DNA of 64,000 nucleotides from Burkholderia plantarii. GTDB taxonomy: Bacteria > Pseudomonadota > Gammaproteobacteria > Burkholderiales > Burkholderiaceae. Under the pieces are notes generated by a model that did no database searches, was not told where the DNA came from, and saw nothing but the letters and a program-made list of their open reading frames with translations. Within the stretch, counting starts at the first letter, position 1, and every line of letters begins with the position of its first letter. Location: positions 3,286,001 to 3,350,000 of the forward strand of contig NZ_CP007212.1 of the NCBI RefSeq assembly GCF_001411805.1, written 5' to 3'. Below, one piece after another: positions 59,328 to 64,000 of this stretch. A program made the translations under genes and the position numbers.

Positions 59328-61013
59328 TCAGTCGATACGCTCGGTGAAGCGCGACGTGATCGGGTAGCGCCAGTCGCGGCCGAACGCGCGATGCGTGACG
59401 CGGATCCCGATCGGCGCCTGGCGCCGCTTGTATTCGTTGATCTTGATGAGCCGCGTGACGCGCGTCACGTCGGCTTCGTCGTAGCCCGCCGCGACGATCG
59501 CCGCGAGCGGCTGGTCCTCTTCCATGTACATGCGCATGATCGCGTCGAGCGCGTCGTAGGGCGGCAGGCTGTCCTGGTCGGTCTGGTTCTCGCGCAGTTC
59601 GGCCGACGGCGCGCGCGTGAGGATCCGCTCCGGGATCACGTCGGTCGCGCCGAACTCGCCGGCCGCGTTGCGGTAATGGCAGAGCCGGTAGACCAGCGTC
59701 TTCGCGATGTCCTTGATCACGGCGAAGCCGCCCGCCATGTCGCCGTAGAGCGTGCAGTAGCCCACCGCCATCTCGCTCTTGTTGCCGGTGGTCAGCACGA
59801 TCGAGCCGAACTTGTTCGACAGCGCCATCAGCAGCGTGCCGCGAATCCGCGCCTGGATGTTCTCCTCGGTGGCGTCCTCGTCACGGCCCGCGAACTCGTC
59901 GGCGAGCGCGCCGCGGAACGCGTCGAACATCGGCGCGATCGCGATCTCGTCGTAGCGCACGCCCACCCGGCGCGCCATCTCGGCCGCGTCGGTGGTGGAG
60001 ATGTCGGCCGTGTAGCGCGACGGCATCATCACGGCGCGCACACGCTCGGGGCCGAGCGCGTCGCAGGCCACCGCCAGCACCAGCGCCGAATCGACGCCGC
60101 CCGACAGGCCGATCAGCGCGCCGGGAAACCCGTTCTTGTCGATGTAGTCGCGCACGCCGAGCACCAGCGCGCGGTAGACCTGCGCCTCGACCGACAGCGG
60201 CGCCGCGATCGCGGCCGGCAGCGGGCGCGCGCCGTCGAACTCGACGATTGCGTGGCCCGCCTCGAACTGCGGCATGCGCGCGACCAGTTCGCCCGCGCCG
60301 TCGAGCACGAACGAGCCGCCGTCGAACACGAGTTCGTCCTGGCCGCCCACCAGGTTCACGTAGACCACCGGCAGGCCCGTCTCGCGGATTCGCGCACGCA
60401 CGATCCCGACGCGCACCGCGTCCTTGTTCATGTGATACGGCGAGCCGTTCGGCACCAGCAGCACCTCGGCGCCGGCCGCCTTCGCGAGCTGGGCGGCCGA
60501 GGCATGCCAGGCGTCCTCGCAGATGATCACGCCGAAGCGCGTGCCGTTCAGCTCGAACACGCACGGCTGCGGATCGGTCGCGAAGTAGCGCTTCTCGTCG
60601 AACACCTCGGTGTTCGGCAGGTCCTGCTTGCGGTAGGTGGCCGCGATCGCGCCGCCGACGATCAGCGACGCCGCGTTGTAGGTGTCCACCGGCGTCGCGC
60701 CGCGCCCGATCGGGCGGTTTGCATTACCATCGGCGCTGGGCGTGCGCAGCGGATGGCCGACCAGCACCGCGAGCCCCTCGAACGGCTTCAGGCGCTCGGC
60801 CAGCGTCGCCAGCGCCTCGGCCGCCTCGCTGTAGAACGCCGGGCGCAGCAGCAGGTCCTCGGGCGGATAGCCCGACAACGCGAGCTCCGGCGCGACGAGC
60901 AGCTGCGCACCATCGTTGTGCGCGGCACGCGCGGCCTCGACGATGCGGGTGACGTTACCGGCGAAATCGCCGACGGTGACGTTGAGTTGGGCGAGAGCGA
61001 TACGGGTTTTCAT
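59328..61013 (-). CDS. nadE: Glutamine-dependent NAD+ synthetase
   Basis: A 561-residue two-domain enzyme. The N-terminal nitrilase-fold glutaminase (about 1-270) has its catalytic Glu in VAPELALSGYPPEDLL and Cys in VIICEDAWHASAAQ. The C-terminal synthetase (about 280-561) has the PP-loop GLSGGVDSALVLAVA. It converts deamido-NAD to NAD using glutamine nitrogen. The link with glnB places NAD synthesis next to a nitrogen sensor, a conserved arrangement in related bacteria. Confidence 0.96.
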   Translation of the reverse strand: MKTRIALAQLNVTVGDFAGNVTRIVEAARAAHNDGAQLLVAPELALSGYPPEDLLLRPAFYSEAAEALATLAERLKPFEGLAVLVGHPLRTPSADGNANRPIGRGATPVDTYNAASLIVGGAIAATYRKQDLPNTEVFDEKRYFATDPQPCVFELNGTRFGVIICEDAWHASAAQLAKAAGAEVLLVPNGSPYHMNKDAVRVGIVRARIRETGLPVVYVNLVGGQDELVFDGGSFVLDGAGELVARMPQFEAGHAIVEFDGARPLPAAIAAPLSVEAQVYRALVLGVRDYIDKNGFPGALIGLSGGVDSALVLAVACDALGPERVRAVMMPSRYTADISTTDAAEMARRVGVRYDEIAIAPMFDAFRGALADEFAGRDEDATEENIQARIRGTLLMALSNKFGSIVLTTGNKSEMAVGYCTLYGDMAGGFAVIKDIAKTLVYRLCHYRNAAGEFGATDVIPERILTRAPSAELRENQTDQDSLPPYDALDAIMRMYMEEDQPLAAIVAAGYDEADVTRVTRLIKINEYKRRQAPIGIRVTHRAFGRDWRYPITSRFTERID

Positions 61014-61142
61014 GACGGAATCTGCGCGGCCTCGCGGGTCGCGTGACGGGCGCCTCCGGGCGCATCACCGGTGCGCGCCGCGTCGCGCGCGCCGAACGAA
61101 ACGGGTCTCTGACGGTTGAAACACGAACGCAACGATTATCGC

Positions 61143-62309
61143 ATGGGGCTCCTGTCGTCTCCGCTCGAAACGAGCGCCGACGAATGGAACGCCCTCGTCG
61201 AACGGCAGGCGCATCCCACGCCGTTCCTGCGCCACGAATTCCTCGCCGCGCTGCACGCCACCGGCTGCGCGACCGGCGAGACCGGCTGGTCGCCGAACTT
61301 CGTCACGCTAACCGACCCGGCCACCGACGCGCTGGTGGCCGCCGCGCCGCTCTACGCCAAGCAGCACTCGTATGGCGAATACGTGTTCGACTGGGCCTGG
61401 GCCGACGCCTACCAGCGCAACGGCGTGCCGTACTATCCGAAGCTGCTCTGCGCGGTGCCGTTCACGCCGGTGCAGGGCACACGCCTGATCGCCGACAACC
61501 CGCGGGCACGCCGTCAGCTGGCGGCCACGCTGGTCGCGCTGGCCGAGCAGAGCGAGGTATCGTCGCTGCACGTGCTGTTTCCGACCGCCGACGAAGCCGC
61601 GCTGCTCGACGAGATGGGCATGATGCTGCGCGAAGGCGTGCAGTTCCACTGGCTCAACGACGGCTACCGGCACTTCGACGATTTCCTCTCGACGCTCGAG
61701 CAGAAAAAACGCAAGAACATCCGCGCCGAGCGGCGCAAGGTGGCCGAGGCCGGCGTCACGTTCCGCCGCGTGCGCGGCGAGGACGCCACCGACGCCGACT
61801 GGCGCTTCTTCTCGCGCTGCTACCGGCAGACCTACCGCGAACACTATTCGAGCCCATATCTGAACCTCGACTTCTTCCGGCAAATCGGCGAGACCATGCC
61901 GGAGAACCTGCTGCTCGTGATCGCCGAGGCCGGGGGCAAGCCGATCGCGAGCGCGCTGGCCGTATACCGGCGCGATCCGGCCGGCGGCGGCACGCTCTAC
62001 GGCCGCTACTGGGGCGCGCTCGAACACGTCCCCTGCCTGCATTTCGAGGCCGCCTACTATCAGCTGCTGGAATTCTGCATCGAGGAGAAGCTCGGCGCGT
62101 TCGAGGGCGGCGCGCAGGGCGAGCACAAGCTCACGCGCGGCTTCATGCCCACCGTCACGCGCTCGGCGCACTGGCTCGCGCATCCGGCCTTCTCGGACGC
62201 GGTCGGCGATTTCCTCAAGCGCGAGACGGGGCAGATCCACGCCTACGTGGACGAGTTGCGCGAGCACAATCCGTTCAAGGACGGCGCGCCGAAGGACGGT
62301 GCGCAGTGA
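61143..62309 (+). CDS. FemAB-like GNAT-fold protein (PF04339 type)
   Basis: A 388-residue cytoplasmic protein of the 'peptidogalycan biosynthesis/recognition' family. Diagnostic segments are TPFLRHEFLAALHATG, SYGEYVFDWAWADAYQ, YYPKLLCAVPFTPV and LEQKKRKNIRAERRKV, then a GNAT-like half with GTLYGRYWGAL and FEGGAQGEHKLTRGF. It is related to aminoacyl-transferase FemAB folds, but the substrate is unknown. An upstream TTG (61116) is an alternative start. Confidence 0.9.
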   Translation: MGLLSSPLETSADEWNALVERQAHPTPFLRHEFLAALHATGCATGETGWSPNFVTLTDPATDALVAAAPLYAKQHSYGEYVFDWAWADAYQRNGVPYYPKLLCAVPFTPVQGTRLIADNPRARRQLAATLVALAEQSEVSSLHVLFPTADEAALLDEMGMMLREGVQFHWLNDGYRHFDDFLSTLEQKKRKNIRAERRKVAEAGVTFRRVRGEDATDADWRFFSRCYRQTYREHYSSPYLNLDFFRQIGETMPENLLLVIAEAGGKPIASALAVYRRDPAGGGTLYGRYWGALEHVPCLHFEAAYYQLLEFCIEEKLGAFEGGAQGEHKLTRGFMPTVTRSAHWLAHPAFSDAVGDFLKRETGQIHAYVDELREHNPFKDGAPKDGAQ

Positions 62310-62372
62310 ACGCGCGCCGGCCGCGCGCGGCTTTTCCGAAACCCTGACGGCTCCGCTTTGCGCCGCCCCGCC

Positions 62373-62870
62373 ATGTCCTGGTTCCTGTATCTGATCGAAT
62401 GCGACGACGGCAGCGTCTACACCGGCATCACCACCGACGTGGACGCGCGTTTCGCGCGGCACGCGAACGGCACCGGCGCGCGCTACACGCGCTCGCGCAA
62501 GCCGCGCGCGGTGCTCGCGGCGTTCCCGCTGGCCGACCGCTCGATCGCCTCGCGCGCCGAATACTGGGTCAAGCGCCTGACGCCGGCGCGCAAGCGCGAA
62601 CTCGCGAGCGGGCTGCGCACGCTCGATTCGGTGCTGCCGGCCGGTGTGGTGGCGGCGCCTGAGCCGCTCGATGCGCTCGATGCACCGCCCGGCTTCCGTT
62701 CGTTCCATGCCGGCAGCGCGCCTTGGACCATCGAGAGCCTCGACGCCGTCGCGCCGGACCCGCATCCGGAGGGATCCATCATCGCGGGCCGCCGCGCCCG
62801 GGCCGGCAAGCCGAACGCCGCGCGCCCGGCCACCGGCCGATCCGGCCACCGCATCTGCGCCGCCTCGTAA
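62373..62870 (+). CDS. GIY-YIG nuclease-superfamily protein with C-terminal extension
   Basis: A 165-residue protein. Residues 1-85 are a UPF0213/YhbQ-type GIY-YIG domain: FLYLIECDDGSVYTGIT, HANGTGARYTRSRKP and SRAEYWVKRLTPARKREL, with the catalytic Arg and Glu in place. The remaining 80 residues are low-complexity and absent from the short family members. The role in DNA processing is unproven. Confidence 0.85.
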   Translation: MSWFLYLIECDDGSVYTGITTDVDARFARHANGTGARYTRSRKPRAVLAAFPLADRSIASRAEYWVKRLTPARKRELASGLRTLDSVLPAGVVAAPEPLDALDAPPGFRSFHAGSAPWTIESLDAVAPDPHPEGSIIAGRRARAGKPNAARPATGRSGHRICAAS

Positions 62871-62907
62871 CCGCCGCCTCGTAGCCGCCGCCTCGCAGCC
62901 GGCACCG

Positions 62908-62956
62908 CCAAAAACAAAACCGCGCGGCCCCGGAACGGGACACACGCGGTCTGATA
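62908..62956 (-). terminator. Terminator-like hairpin after ppa
   Basis: On the minus strand a GC stem (cgcgt...cggccccg with ccgcgcgg pairing in part) is followed by TTTTGTTTTT. It sits about 50 bp beyond the ppa stop. The stem is imperfect. Confidence 0.55.
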
Positions 62957-63004
62957 CCTCGTCACGAGCGCGGCCTTGCCGGCGGCTGCTCGCCTCGCGC
63001 AGCC

Positions 63005-63532
63005 TTACTTCTTCGCGTTCGCGAGGCCTTCGGTGATTTCCTTGTGCGCAGCGTCGATGCCGGCCCAGCCCTCGACCTTCACCCACTTGCCCTTCTCGAG
63101 CGCCTTGTATTGCTCGAAGAAGTGCTTGATCTGGTCCTTCAGGTACTCGGGTACGTCGTCGATCGACTTGAGGTTGGCCGTCATCGGGCAGACCTTGTCG
63201 TGCGGCACGGCGACCAGCTTCGCGTCGACGCCCGACTCGTCGGTCATCTGCAGCATGCCGAGCGCGCGCGAGCGCACCACCGAGCCGGCCAGCAGCGGGA
63301 ACGGCGTGATCACCAGCACGTCGACCGGATCGCCGTCGCCCGACAGCGTCTGCGGGATGAAGCCGTAGTTGACCGGGTAGCGCATGCCGGTGCCGACGAA
63401 ACGGTCGACCACCAGCAAGCCGAGGTCCTTGTCCGCTTCATACTTGACCGGATCGCTTTGCGCCGGAATTTCGATGATGACGTTGAAATCGTGCGGCAGA
63501 TCCTTGCCGGCCGGAACATTGCTGAAGCTCAT
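63005..63532 (-). CDS. ppa: Inorganic pyrophosphatase
   Basis: A 175-residue family I pyrophosphatase that hydrolyses PPi to drive biosynthesis. The active-site signature DGDPVDVLV is seen within [18 protein letters not shown]. Other conserved parts are [29 protein letters not shown] and EGWAGIDAA. The ATG at 63532 gives the canonical N-terminus [16 protein letters not shown]. Confidence 0.97.
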   Translation of the reverse strand: MSFSNVPAGKDLPHDFNVIIEIPAQSDPVKYEADKDLGLLVVDRFVGTGMRYPVNYGFIPQTLSGDGDPVDVLVITPFPLLAGSVVRSRALGMLQMTDESGVDAKLVAVPHDKVCPMTANLKSIDDVPEYLKDQIKHFFEQYKALEKGKWVKVEGWAGIDAAHKEITEGLANAKK

Positions 63533-63756
63533 GAGCACTCTCTGCATGACGATGGAAAACGGCACGGGGCGCCAACCAGCGCGGCCCGCGAAGAGCCGCC
63601 ATTATAGCCAATCACCCGATGGCGCTCGGCCGAAGTTAGGCGCACACTTGGCCGGCATGCGGGCACCGGCCCGTGCGGAGCGGGCTCCGCGCCGCATGTG
63701 TACCGAACCCGACAAAACCTGAAACGCGCATCGACACCCACGATCCGGGAGCAGGC

Positions 63757-64000
63757 ATGGAAGAGGCAAGGCACTTCATCGCGGGCGAATGGGTCGCGCC
63801 CGCGAGCGGCGAGACGCTCGCCGTCATCGACCCGTCCGACGGCGCGCCGTTCGCGCGCCTCGCACGCGGCAACGCCGCCGACATCGACGCCGCGGTACGC
63901 GCCGCGCGCGCGGCCTTCGAGGGCGCCTGGGGCGCGACCAGCGCCGCCGAGCGCGGCCGGCTGCTGTACCGGCTGTCGCAGCGCGTGGCCGAGCAGCGGG
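63757..64000 (+). CDS. Aldehyde dehydrogenase family protein, 3' truncated
   Basis: The first 81 residues of an ALDH, cut by the window end. The N-terminus MEEARHFIAGEWVAPASGET, then VIDPSDGAPFARLARGNAADIDAAVRAARAAF (short form IDAAVRAARAAFEGAWG) and ERGRLLYRLSQRV, are typical of NAD(P)-dependent aldehyde dehydrogenases. The catalytic Cys and Glu lie beyond the window, so the substrate class cannot be judged. Confidence 0.88.
   Translation, partial: MEEARHFIAGEWVAPASGETLAVIDPSDGAPFARLARGNAADIDAAVRAARAAFEGAWGATSAAERGRLLYRLSQRVAEQR

Overview
The window is 64 kb of very GC-rich chromosomal DNA from a betaproteobacterium, almost certainly a Burkholderia. The evidence is the gene content and arrangement: nadE-glnB, parE/parC, an OmpR/EnvZ pair beside a Spy-like protein, a HisJQMP-type operon followed by an OpcP-type porin, and otsA with an adjacent small ATPase. 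A possible HrpB (hrpII) box would fit the plant-associated gladioli/glumae group, but the species cannot be fixed from this sequence alone. Most of the window is ordinary core genome.

Layout. Positions 1-6223 hold a partial VWA-domain gene, benE, talB, a VOC protein, a spermidine-synthase-like gene and two lipoproteins. Positions 6321-9351 (minus) form htpG-ubiC-DNA glycosylase with two 4-bp GTGA couplings. Positions 9564-15819 look like one regulatory unit: a MocR regulator divergent from a VOC protein, an EamA exporter, an aminotransferase, RidA and PhzF, with a nested palindrome between them. Then come a GGDEF-EAL protein, a chromate transporter, a CopD-like protein (minus), parC and parE (minus), the ABC-F ATPase uup (minus), a DUF4399 protein (minus) and a rubredoxin.

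A tRNA-Arg(CCU) at 29106-29180 is followed by about 3.6 kb of atypical DNA: degenerate sequence, a solitary Kdo-transferase-like protein with a Glu-Pro tail, and a broken PDZ-domain gene. From 32810 the region is core-like again: a DppA-like binding protein, a small protein with features of a type III secreted protein (minus), small hypothetical genes, a penicillin-binding endopeptidase with a very basic linker, ecotin, a Gly/Trp/His-rich lipoprotein, a PEBP protein, an MFS exporter, an ATPase and otsA. Positions 45059-49350 carry a duplicated lipoprotein pair and a NitT/TauT-type ABC ATPase plus fused permease. After that come a Cas2/VapD-like small protein, envZ-ompR divergent from a Spy-like gene, the amino-acid ABC operon, a porin, glnB-nadE, a FemAB-like protein, a GIY-YIG protein, ppa and the start of an aldehyde dehydrogenase.

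The observations most worth following are: a TTCG-N16-TTCG box upstream of a protein with type III secretion-signal composition; the Kdo-transferase-like orphan beside the tRNA; an otsA terminator that lies inside the P-loop coding sequence of the next gene; the MocR palindrome; an ecotin with Arg at the P1 position; and a 300-bp AT-rich block bounded by direct repeats upstream of the porin.
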